Source: Vulcanimicrobiota bacterium
Lineage (GTDB): Bacteria; Vulcanimicrobiota; Vulcanimicrobiia; Vulcanimicrobiales; Vulcanimicrobiaceae
DNA length: 7,684 nucleotides
Assembly (NCBI GenBank): GCA_030040695.1
Contig: JASHTE010000024.1
Coordinates: 1 to 7,684 of the forward strand
Direction: 5' to 3'
This document shows positions 1-6,691 of this stretch, in pieces. Under the pieces are notes generated by a model that worked only from the letters and a program-made list of their open reading frames with translations, was not told the DNA's origin and did not search any database. The translations under genes were made by a program, and so were the position numbers. How positions within the stretch are numbered: position 1 is the first letter of the stretch; each line of letters begins with the position of its first letter.

Positions 1-1
1 C

Positions 2-907
2 GAGGGTTGCGATCATCCCTGTACGTTCTGTATCATTCCGTCGCTACGCGGCGCATTTCGCAGCCGAAGCAGCGCATCGATCCTCGCCGAGGCGCGTGCG
101 CTCGCAGCGGGCGGGGCGAGAGAGCTCGTGCTCATCGCGCAAGACACGTCGATGTGGGGACGCGATCGCGGCGTGCGGCACGGCGGACTGGCGCAGCTAC
201 TCGAGCGACTTCACGAGATCGAAGGCGTAGAATGGCTGCGGCTTCTCTACCTCTATCCGGCGACCGTCGACAGCGAGCTCATCGACGCAATCGCGGCGCT
301 GCCGAAGGTGTGCAAGTACATGGACATGCCGCTCCAACACGCGCACCCCGAGGTGCTGCGCGCAATGCGCCGCCCATCGAACGGCGAGCGGTATCTCAGT
401 ATTCTCGAAGAGTTTCGGCGGAAGATTCCAGGCGTGACCATGCGCTCGACCTTCATCGTCGGCTTTCCCGGCGAGCGCGAAGAGCACGTTGCCTATCTTG
501 AGGAGTGGATCGCTCGGGCCCAGCTGGACCGCGTGGGATTCTTCGAGTATAGCGCCGAGGAGGGGACTCCCGCGGCGATGCTTCCGGGCGCCGTGCCGGC
601 GCGCGAGCGCAGGCGCAGGCTCGTTCGCTTGCGCGAGGCGCAGCGCCGCGCCTCGGAGCGCGCCCGCGCCCGCCGAATCGGCTCGACGGCGCGGGTCCTC
701 GTCGAAGAACGCCGGAGGCTGCGCACGGCGGATCCGATTCGCGAGCGCCTCAAGGCGCCGGTGGCGTGGTATGGACGCTCCGAGGGAGAAGCTCCCGGAG
801 TCGATGGGGGCATCTACTTTACCGGTGAGGCAAGCGTCGGCGAGTTTTTCAACGTGGCTATTTGCGGGAACGTAACGTTTGATTGGTTCGGATGGGTAAA
901 CACCTAG
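2..907 (+). CDS. rimO: Ribosomal protein S12 methylthiotransferase RimO (5' end outside window)
   Basis: RimO is a cytoplasmic radical-SAM enzyme that adds a methylthio group to the beta carbon of a conserved aspartate in ribosomal protein S12. The 301 visible residues begin inside the radical-SAM domain: the cluster-binding CDHPCTFC motif is at fragment residues 3-10, followed by IIPSLRG, a form typical of RimO rather than MiaB. MPLQH (109-113) and STFIVGFPGE (149-158) are further family motifs. A very Arg-rich helix leads into the C-terminal TRAM domain (about 226-300), with the RimO-like segment YGRSEGEAPGVDGG and an ending close to the family's DLFG form (DWFG). The family is usually about 440 residues, so roughly 140 residues, mainly the N-terminal UPF0004 domain with the second Fe-S cluster, lie to the left. 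The stop is TAG at 905-907. The gene's end overlaps the following LCP gene. The frame is intact; identification is firm. Confidence 0.95.
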   Translation, partial: EGCDHPCTFCIIPSLRGAFRSRSSASILAEARALAAGGARELVLIAQDTSMWGRDRGVRHGGLAQLLERLHEIEGVEWLRLLYLYPATVDSELIDAIAALPKVCKYMDMPLQHAHPEVLRAMRRPSNGERYLSILEEFRRKIPGVTMRSTFIVGFPGEREEHVAYLEEWIARAQLDRVGFFEYSAEEGTPAAMLPGAVPARERRRRLVRLREAQRRASERARARRIGSTARVLVEERRRLRTADPIRERLKAPVAWYGRSEGEAPGVDGGIYFTGEASVGEFFNVAICGNVTFDWFGWVNT

Positions 908-2247
908 CAGCCAGCGATAGCTTCTTCCGGCAGCCGCCTCGCAACCGCCGTGTTTTCGGAATTGCAGCGATCGTATGCGTCGCGCTCGCGGCGGTGCTCG
1001 CCGGATTCTTCATCGTTTCGAAGCAGAACCCATTGCTCGCGATATCGCGCGCATTCGTTCCGACGCCGCAGCAGGTGTTCGGCAAGCAAAACTTGGTCGT
1101 GCTGGTCGAGGGGCTCGATTACGACTACACCGAGAACGACCAGCCGTTCTCCACGCATTCGCGCAGCGACGTGATCTGGGTGGTGAACTTCGACTTCACG
1201 AACCACAAGATTTACGAGCTTTCCGTGCCGCGCGACATGCTCGCAACCTTCCCCGACGGCAGTCAGCGCAAGATCAATCAAGCGCAGTCCGACGGCGGGT
1301 GGCGCGAGGCGGAGCAGGTGATCGCGCGCTTCTTGGGGATCTCCGGTTTCGATCGGTACGCGATCGTGCGCATCAGTGGCGCGCGGCAGATCATCGACGC
1401 GATCGGCGGCGTCGATGTCGACGTGAAGAACTCAGACTGCCTGACGAACCCCCATCACTGTGTGAACAGTGCGATCGACTATGACGACACCTGGGGGCAC
1501 CTGCACATCCACTTCAAGCCCGGCGTGCAGCACCTGGACGGGGCACAAGCCGTCGAGTACTCTCGCTTCCGCCACGACTGGTGCAGCGATCCGTGCAGGA
1601 TCATGCGCCAGCAGCAAGTCGCGCGGGCCGTCATCGAGAAGTTGAAGGGCAACAGGATCTCGACCCTCCTCCACCTCGGGCAGTTGATCACGATTGCGCA
1701 GCAGAACTTGCAGACGAATCTCACGCAAAACGAGATGCTGACGCTCGCGACGTACTACGCGGACGCAGCGCCGAAGGATTTCGTCTCCGCACAGGTGCCG
1801 TACACGGGTGACGTCGAGCTTGCGGATGGAGACGACTTGCTGCCGAACCAGAGCGAGAAGGCACAGCTCGTGCAACAGATGCTCGTCGCTCCGCCCACGC
1901 CGACACCCGCACCGAATGAGATGGCGCTCGCCGCGATTCCCGCCTCCACGCTGCGCGTCGACGTTGAGAACGGAAGCGGCGTCAAGGGTGCCGCCCATCG
2001 CGTCGCCGACGTGCTGCGCAGAGCCGGCTTTCAAATCGGCGACGTAGGCGACGCGGCGAACGACGACCTTCCCACGACACAAATCTACGAGCACTCGAAC
2101 GTCCTCTTTGCGGGGGCGCGCGTGCGACAAGCCCTTCCTGAATCGTGGCAATCGGTGGCAATCGTCTCGGGCGCGTCGGCTACGAGCCCCGGAACGCGCA
2201 GCGACGTGACGATCATCGTCGGCCGCGACCTCGCACACCCCGAATGA
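892..2247 (+). CDS. LytR-CpsA-Psr (LCP) family cell-envelope glycopolymer transferase with LytR_C domain
   Basis: LCP proteins transfer lipid-linked glycopolymers onto peptidoglycan on the outer face of the cytoplasmic membrane. This 451-residue protein has a short basic cytoplasmic tail, one membrane span (about 21-42) and an extracytoplasmic LCP domain (about 65-265). Family motifs visible are RSDV (91-94), SVPRDM (111-116), KINQ (127-130) and YSRFRHD (223-229) followed by RIMRQQ, which supply the arginines and aspartates that bind the polyprenyl pyrophosphate. A Pro/Thr-rich linker (about 334-342) leads to a C-terminal LytR_C domain (about 352-445). Unusual cysteines occur at 183, 190, 231 and 235. 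I chose ATG at 892; an in-frame TTG at 883 would add three residues, and neither has a strong ribosome site. The start overlaps rimO by 16 bp. The end overlaps the deacetylase through ATGA, implying translational coupling. The family is clear; the polymer transferred cannot be read from sequence. Confidence 0.9.
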   Translation: MGKHLAASDSFFRQPPRNRRVFGIAAIVCVALAAVLAGFFIVSKQNPLLAISRAFVPTPQQVFGKQNLVVLVEGLDYDYTENDQPFSTHSRSDVIWVVNFDFTNHKIYELSVPRDMLATFPDGSQRKINQAQSDGGWREAEQVIARFLGISGFDRYAIVRISGARQIIDAIGGVDVDVKNSDCLTNPHHCVNSAIDYDDTWGHLHIHFKPGVQHLDGAQAVEYSRFRHDWCSDPCRIMRQQQVARAVIEKLKGNRISTLLHLGQLITIAQQNLQTNLTQNEMLTLATYYADAAPKDFVSAQVPYTGDVELADGDDLLPNQSEKAQLVQQMLVAPPTPTPAPNEMALAAIPASTLRVDVENGSGVKGAAHRVADVLRRAGFQIGDVGDAANDDLPTTQIYEHSNVLFAGARVRQALPESWQSVAIVSGASATSPGTRSDVTIIVGRDLAHPE

Positions 2248-3062
2248 AACGAGCGCTATCACTCCTCGCTGTCCTCGTGATTCTCGCCGCGGTTGCCGTG
2301 GGCGTGCATGTATTTCTCCGTACGAGCAACACCAGTAAGCCGGCAGTGCTGACGCCGTCGATGAGCGTGCACAGGGAGTTCTCCGACGCCCTCGGCCCGA
2401 GGATCTATCGCGTGTTGCACGCGCAACCGGTCGTCTTCGGCGAGCAGGACAAGCTGATTGCGCTCACATTTGACGACGGTCCCTATCCGGTTTTCACGCC
2501 GCTCTTGCTCGATCGTCTCGAGGATCTGCACGTGCCGGCAACGTTCTTTCTCATCGGTCGCGACGCGCTCGAGTGGCCGAGCCTCGCGCAGCGTGTCGAG
2601 GCCGACGGCGACGAGGTCGGCGATCACACCTACTCGCATCCCGCAAATTTCAACCTCGAAACGCCGGCGCAAGTGCGTGAGGAGATTCTTCGCGGTCGCG
2701 ACGCGCTCTGGAGCCTCACCCACGACGACGCGGTGAAATGGATCATGCGACCGCCGCACGGGCGCTATAGCGAGGAGACCTTGCGGGTTGCGCAGGGCCT
2801 CGGCTACAGGGTTATTCTCTGGACCGACGACAGCGGAGACTGGCGCAGCATTCCGCCGCAACGCATCGTCGAGCACGTCGAGCATTACGCGACGCGACCC
2901 GAGATTCTATTGATGCACAGCGGGAAGCTTGCGACGATCAACGCGCTGGCGCCGATCGTTGCAGCCTTCCGAGCCGCCGGCTATCGTTTTGTGACCGTCG
3001 AGCAACTGCTGAACAGCGTCGGTGCCGAGGCGATCAATCACCCTGAGCACCGCTCGCTCTAA
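2244..3062 (+). CDS. Membrane-anchored polysaccharide deacetylase (NodB homology domain, CE4-like)
   Basis: This enzyme probably removes N-acetyl groups from an envelope polysaccharide such as peptidoglycan. The 272-residue protein starts with MKRALSLL and a hydrophobic segment (about 5-25) that acts as an uncleaved anchor or signal peptide. The NodB domain spans about 70-258. Its motifs are in order: TFDDGP (75-80, catalytic base and metal-binding aspartates), HTYSH (128-132, the two metal-binding histidines), RPPHG (169-173), WTDDSGDW (193-200) and LLMHSG (222-227, carrying the catalytic histidine). The metal triad Asp-His-His is complete, so activity is expected. The last motif reads MHSG where many relatives have LHD. 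I chose ATG at 2244 because it overlaps the LCP stop as ATGA and begins directly at the signal/anchor; the frame stays open further upstream, but that extension lies inside the LCP gene and has no signal-like start. The specific substrate (GlcNAc, MurNAc or an exopolysaccharide) is undetermined. Confidence 0.92.
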   Translation: MKRALSLLAVLVILAAVAVGVHVFLRTSNTSKPAVLTPSMSVHREFSDALGPRIYRVLHAQPVVFGEQDKLIALTFDDGPYPVFTPLLLDRLEDLHVPATFFLIGRDALEWPSLAQRVEADGDEVGDHTYSHPANFNLETPAQVREEILRGRDALWSLTHDDAVKWIMRPPHGRYSEETLRVAQGLGYRVILWTDDSGDWRSIPPQRIVEHVEHYATRPEILLMHSGKLATINALAPIVAAFRAAGYRFVTVEQLLNSVGAEAINHPEHRSL

Positions 3063-3065
3063 GGA
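3061..3065 (+). promoter_or_regulatory. Probable ribosome binding site for the small membrane protein
   Basis: AAGGA overlaps the TAA stop of the deacetylase gene and lies 11 nt before the GTG at 3077. It supports that GTG as a real start, though the spacing is on the long side. Confidence 0.4.
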
Positions 3066-3076
3066 CCCGACGAGCC

Positions 3077-3271
3077 GTGCCACGCCCGATCATCGATACG
3101 GAGTCGAGCCGAGGACGCCTCACGCGGCGCCGCCTCCTCGTTGCGGTGCTCATCGTCGTCGTGCTGCTCGCGCTGGCCCTCGCGTGGGGCTTGCGCCACA
3201 GCCGACGCCCAGCTTTTCAAGGAAACTTGCCGCCGCGCTTGAACCTGGGGCTCCGTGAATACGCCGCGTAA
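3077..3271 (+). CDS. Small single-span membrane protein of unknown function
   Basis: This is a 64-residue predicted protein that I do not recognise. It has a polar, basic N-terminus ending in RRR (about residues 17-19), one very hydrophobic segment rich in Leu, Val and Ala (about 20-38), and a short basic and Pro-containing tail. The positive-inside rule is ambiguous because basic residues lie on both sides (RRR before, RHSRR after). The start is GTG, 14 bp after the deacetylase stop and preceded by AAGGA. The end overlaps the propeller gene by 17 bp, which fits the packing seen elsewhere in the window. Without this gene there would be a gap of about 190 bp in an otherwise gapless cluster. 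It could be an accessory subunit of the deacetylase or LCP protein, or a spurious frame. No homology evidence is available to me. Confidence 0.55.
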   Translation: MPRPIIDTESSRGRLTRRRLLVAVLIVVVLLALALAWGLRHSRRPAFQGNLPPRLNLGLREYAA

Positions 3272-4442
3272 GCTTACCTTCGGGCTCGTTGCTCTATGTT
3301 TGGCCTCGTTCGCAGCAGCGTGCGCGGGGAATACGTCGGCCACGAGCAACTTGAACATCGGACCGAACTTTCCGAGCGGAACGCTCTACGCGGCGGATAG
3401 CACGGAGGATGCGGTCTCGATCTACACGATCGGTCTGGCAAACGGGAAAGGGCCCAAATACCAGATCGGCGGAAGCAACACGGGCCTCAACGAGCCGCAA
3501 TATCTCGCCTTCGATAGCGGGGACGACCTTTGGGTCACGAACTATAACACCTCGACAGAAGTCGGTGAGATCATCGTGATCGAAGCGCTCGCGACCGGGG
3601 ATGTCGATTACATCGGTGCGATCGCGGGCGCGAGCGACGGCATCGTTCACCCTCGCGGAATTGCGATCAATCGGACGAGTGGGCAAGTCGTCATCGCGAA
3701 CGTGAACTCATCGGCCGGCGCCAGCTACGTGAACCAGCTCCTCGTCTACTCGACGTCGGCAGCGTCCTCGGATGCGACGACGCCGAACTTCTTCATCGCG
3801 GGCCCGCTGACGGGGCTCGACGTTCCGAGCGGCTTGGCGTACAGCGGCTCCGACGTGTACGTGACGAACTTGCAAGGTGCGTCGGTCGAGGAGTTCTTGA
3901 TTCCGACGCCGTCGCCGTCGCCGTCGCCGCCGACGCCTTCGCCGAGCCCTTCACCCTCGCCGTCGCCGAGCCCGACCGCAACACCACCGGGCGCAACGCC
4001 GTCACCGTCACCATCACCGAGCCCGTCACCGTCGCCGGATAACACGCCGCCGGTCGCGACGATCTCCGGCTCGCTCACCGGCATAACGCAGCCCAGCGGC
4101 GTCGCCGTCGGATCGAACGGCTACATCTACATCTCCGACGAGGGCAGCAACACGGTGAGCCCGAGCATCCTTATCTTTATCCTTGGAGCGAGTGGTAACG
4201 TTGCGCCCTCCTGCAAGATCAGCGGCACCAGCACCGAGCTCTACACACCAACCGACGTTGCCGTCGACACGAGCGGCAACATCTACGTCGCAGATACGGT
4301 AAAGGCGACGGGAGCCGGCGTCGTCTACACGTTCTCGGGCATCTCTCCGACCTGTGGGACCGCGAACGTCGCGCCCTCGAAGATGTACACCTCGCCCGGC
4401 ATCCCCATAGGACTGAACGTGGTGCCCACGCCGACGCCGTGA
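3255..4442 (+). CDS. Putative lipoprotein with NHL-like beta-propeller and Ser-Pro-rich insertion
   Basis: This 395-residue exported protein has a signal peptide (about 1-22) ending in FAAAC, a permissive lipobox with Cys23 as the lipidation site. The mature part contains propeller-type repeats in which a hydrophobic strand is followed by a turn and a (V/I)YV(T/A)(N/D) strand: LYAAD (44-48), LAFDSGDDLWVTN (84-96), IAINRTSGQVVIAN (137-149... register approximate), LAYSGSDVYVTN (194-205), VAVGSNGYIYISD (283-295) and VAVDTSGNIYVAD (335-347). Such NHL-like propellers usually act as binding scaffolds, not enzymes, although a few are lyases. Residues 217-261 are almost only Pro, Ser and Thr and sit between two repeats. 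GTG at 3255 is the start because it directly precedes the basic signal-peptide head; GGGG lies shortly upstream. The gene overlaps the small membrane-protein gene by 17 bp. Ligand and function are unknown. The propeller call rests on repeat pattern only. Confidence 0.8.
   Translation: MNTPRKLTFGLVALCLASFAAACAGNTSATSNLNIGPNFPSGTLYAADSTEDAVSIYTIGLANGKGPKYQIGGSNTGLNEPQYLAFDSGDDLWVTNYNTSTEVGEIIVIEALATGDVDYIGAIAGASDGIVHPRGIAINRTSGQVVIANVNSSAGASYVNQLLVYSTSAASSDATTPNFFIAGPLTGLDVPSGLAYSGSDVYVTNLQGASVEEFLIPTPSPSPSPPTPSPSPSPSPSPSPTATPPGATPSPSPSPSPSPSPDNTPPVATISGSLTGITQPSGVAVGSNGYIYISDEGSNTVSPSILIFILGASGNVAPSCKISGTSTELYTPTDVAVDTSGNIYVADTVKATGAGVVYTFSGISPTCGTANVAPSKMYTSPGIPIGLNVVPTPTP
3903..4037 (+). repeat. 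Low-complexity Ser-Pro/Thr-Pro coding repeat within the propeller gene
   Basis: Forty-five consecutive codons encode Pro, Ser and Thr with a few Ala and Gly residues. Most units are CCG-TCG, CCG-AGC or CCG-TCA pairs. Mixed serine codons show it is not a pure DNA repeat, so selection on the protein is likely, although slippage could change its length. The middle holds a short non-SP interruption (TATPPGAT). It is expected to form an extended, wall-spanning or flexible linker. Confidence 0.9.
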
Positions 4443-4447
4443 AGGAG
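4442..4447 (+). promoter_or_regulatory. Shine-Dalgarno-like AAGGAG upstream of the histidine kinase
   Basis: AAGGAG overlaps the TGA stop of the propeller gene and is the best ribosome-site match in the window. It lies 20 nt before the kinase ATG at 4468, which is longer than usual spacing. No ATG, GTG or TTG in the kinase frame lies nearer; the only in-frame near-cognate codon is ATC at 4459. It may be fortuitous or may be brought closer by RNA folding. Confidence 0.35.
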
Positions 4448-4467
4448 TAGCTGCAACAATCGACCCC

Positions 4468-6681
4468 ATGAGCGCGCTCGAGCGCCTCGCGGTCGCGACC
4501 ACCGCCGAAGAACGTGCGGCAGCGATTGCCGAGGTTCGTGCGCGCATGCTCGAGAGCGGACTCCTCGCGATGGTCAACGAGCGGCTCCACAAATCGCTCG
4601 ACCGCCACGGGCTGCTCGCCGGAATCGTGGAGGGTGTTCGCAGCGCCTTTTCCGCGGATCGTTGCATCGTCTACGAGCGTGCGCCGACGGGCAAAAGCGC
4701 CGTTGTTGCCGCCGAGGCGTCGATGCTTCCACCGCTTCCCAGGACCGTCGTGCTCGACGGTGACTTGCGCAAAGTCTTCGGCGGGCTCACGCTTCGGCGC
4801 GAGCGCATCCCCGAGCGGGCGGCAGCGTACGGCGAAGGCGCGCGGAGTGCGGTCGCGATGCCGTTCATCGTCGACGGACGCGTCGAGGATGCGATGCTGC
4901 TCGTGTTCAACCAGACGCGCCGGCTCGACGACTCGGATGTAAGCGCCCTGCGCACGCTCGCGTTTCACGTGGGGCTCGCGCTTTCAAACACGCGCCTGTA
5001 CGAGCGCGAGCGCGCGCGCCGGCGCCAAGCGGAGACACTTGAGCGCGTCGTGCGCATCCTGCGCGACACGCAGTACGTCGACGAGGTGCTGCTCGTCTTC
5101 GCGGTGACCGTCTCGCATGAGCTCGACGTCGATTGTGCTGCATACAGCGTCGACGCAGATAAACTCGAACGGCGTGCCGTGCGCGTGCGGGAGGCGACGA
5201 GCTTCACGCCCGAGATCAGCGTCGTACGTACGACCCTCGAGCCGTTTCTCAATCTCGAAGAGCCGTCGGAGGCGCAGCTCCTGCCACCGCGTCAGCGCCA
5301 CGCACTTTTCGGCGAAGCCGGCGGCGTACTCGTTCCGCTGCGACGCGAGGGGCGGCTTTGGGGCATGTTCGTCGTGCGTGCGGAGGGCGGTCCGCTCGAG
5401 TGGCCGCCGGAAGACCGCTCGACGTTCTTCCGCACGCTCGGCTCGCACCTCGAGATCGCCCTCATCAACGCGTACGCGTACGAGCGCGAGCTTCGCCGCG
5501 CACAAGAGCGCGAGACGCTCGCGGAAGCGGCGCGTACGATTCTCAGCCATACGGCGCTGCGGCCGCTCGCCGACGTGATGTGCCGTTTTGCCGCCTCGCT
5601 CGTGCATGCCGATCGCGCGTGCGTGCTGCGCTGGAGCGGCGAGGCATACGAAACCGTCGGGAGCTTCGGCGGCGACATCGACGAGACGCTCGCGGCGAGC
5701 GGCGTCGATCTTTCGCACCGTGCACAGCGCCCGGCGGTCGCACCGAGCGCCGACGATCGCCGTGTGCAGCGCCTGATCGACGGCCCCGGCTACGTCGTGA
5801 TCCCGCTCTCGCGCACACTCTCGGCCGACGCCTCCGGCGACACGATCGACGCTTTCCTCATCGTCGGCAACTCGCGCCAGGTGCGGTTTGCACGCGACGA
5901 CCTGCGGCTGCTGCAAGAGCTCGGTGCGCTCCTCGCCTTGGCGTTGCGCAACCTCGAGCTGTACGAGGCAATGCAGCGAGCGAACGGAGCGCTGCAAGAG
6001 TCGAACGAGTTCAAGGACGACCTGCTCGCGATGCTCGCGCACGACTTCAAGGGGCCGCTCACGGTAATCCTCGGCTACTGCGAGCTCCTCGTGGAAGGCG
6101 AGAAGACGAGCGACGAGATCCAGCGGATCTTCGAGCAGACGAACCGCCTCGTTCGGCTCTCGGAGGACGCGCTTACGCTCGCTCAGGCACAAGCAGAAGG
6201 GTTCTCACTCTCGCGCAGCGTTACCGATCTCGGCGCCTTCGTCGACCGCTGCGTCGAGTCGGTCGCTCGGAAGTCGCCGCGCATCACGCTCGAGATCCCG
6301 CAGGAGCCGCTGATGGTGGATCTCGACGCGAATCGCTTCCGCCACGTCGTCGACAACATCGTGCAGAACGCGCTGAAGTACTCGGAGGGGAACATCAAGA
6401 TCAAGGTCTACGGCAACGGCGAGCAGGCGCAAATCAAGGTAGAGGATCGCGGGATCGGTATCCCGCAGCAGGAGCTCTCGACGCTCTTCACCCGCTTCGG
6501 GCGGGCGAGCAATGCTCGGCGGCGGGGGATCGCCGGCTCGGGGGTTGGGCTCTACATCTCGAAAAAGATCATCGACGCGCATCGGGGAACGCTGACGGTG
6601 CGGTCTATAGAGAACGAGGGGTCCACCTTCACGGTGACGTTGCCCCTCGCACAAGCGTTAACACCGGAAGGCGTGAGTTAG
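4468..6681 (+). CDS. Soluble sensor histidine kinase with three predicted GAF domains
   Basis: This 737-residue protein is probably a cytoplasmic two-component kinase that senses a small ligand or redox signal and phosphorylates a partner regulator. No membrane span or signal peptide is visible. Three GAF-like domains are inferred at about 38-178, 190-338 and 348-500, each ending in a helix of the type ALxNxxxYE(R) that links to the next: [20 protein letters not shown] and ALRNLELYE. The kinase core follows: H-box LAHDFKGPL with phospho-acceptor His525, N-box centred on Asn634 (VQNALKYS), G1 box DRGIGIP (660-666), F-box LFTRFGRA (673-680) and G2 box [11 protein letters not shown] (690-700). 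All catalytic elements are present, so it should be active. Cysteines 66, 223, 372 and 385 fall in the GAF regions, but a haem or chromophore site cannot be claimed. It starts 25 bp after the propeller gene and ends 10 bp before secA. No response regulator is in the window. GAF assignments are by pattern; the kinase core is certain. Confidence 0.92.
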   Translation: MSALERLAVATTAEERAAAIAEVRARMLESGLLAMVNERLHKSLDRHGLLAGIVEGVRSAFSADRCIVYERAPTGKSAVVAAEASMLPPLPRTVVLDGDLRKVFGGLTLRRERIPERAAAYGEGARSAVAMPFIVDGRVEDAMLLVFNQTRRLDDSDVSALRTLAFHVGLALSNTRLYERERARRRQAETLERVVRILRDTQYVDEVLLVFAVTVSHELDVDCAAYSVDADKLERRAVRVREATSFTPEISVVRTTLEPFLNLEEPSEAQLLPPRQRHALFGEAGGVLVPLRREGRLWGMFVVRAEGGPLEWPPEDRSTFFRTLGSHLEIALINAYAYERELRRAQERETLAEAARTILSHTALRPLADVMCRFAASLVHADRACVLRWSGEAYETVGSFGGDIDETLAASGVDLSHRAQRPAVAPSADDRRVQRLIDGPGYVVIPLSRTLSADASGDTIDAFLIVGNSRQVRFARDDLRLLQELGALLALALRNLELYEAMQRANGALQESNEFKDDLLAMLAHDFKGPLTVILGYCELLVEGEKTSDEIQRIFEQTNRLVRLSEDALTLAQAQAEGFSLSRSVTDLGAFVDRCVESVARKSPRITLEIPQEPLMVDLDANRFRHVVDNIVQNALKYSEGNIKIKVYGNGEQAQIKVEDRGIGIPQQELSTLFTRFGRASNARRRGIAGSGVGLYISKKIIDAHRGTLTVRSIENEGSTFTVTLPLAQALTPEGVS
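5221..5234. other. 14-bp perfect palindrome with TACGTA core
   Basis: GTCGTACGTACGAC reads the same on both strands and lies inside the kinase coding region. It could be a site for a dimeric DNA-binding protein or a restriction/methylation target, but chance in coding sequence is quite possible. Confidence 0.3.
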
Positions 6682-6691
6682 AAAACACAGC

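Noticed and set aside
1455..1472. Short inverted repeat CACTG/CAGTG in the LCP gene
   Set aside because: A five-base stem inside coding sequence is expected by chance.
2145..2243. An upstream extension of the deacetylase by 33 residues
   Set aside because: It would lie wholly inside the LCP gene and put a non-signal sequence before the hydrophobic anchor; ATG at 2244 in an ATGA overlap is better.
1432..2262. Minus-strand open frame (276 codons) opposite the LCP gene
   Set aside because: It has no domain signal and is explained by high GC at third codon positions of the LCP gene.
3903..4037. Possible CRISPR or tandem DNA repeat
   Set aside because: The units are 6 bp codon pairs in frame with the propeller gene, with no spacers.
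3746..4084. Minus-strand open frame rich in Gly-Asp repeats, resembling RTX calcium-binding repeats
   Set aside because: It is the reverse complement of the Ser-Pro-rich linker in the propeller gene; GGC-GAC repeats arise automatically, and no start or export signal supports it.
4984..6192. Long minus-strand open frame (402 codons) opposite the kinase
   Set aside because: It is a GC-rich shadow of the kinase, Arg/Glu/Ala-heavy with no recognisable domain, while the + strand has clear kinase motifs.
6449..6466. Seven-base-pair stem (GCGGGAT/ATCCCGC) with a four-base loop, resembling a terminator or regulatory hairpin
   Set aside because: It lies in the codons for the DRGIGIP motif of the kinase and has no U-rich tail; the coding constraint explains it.
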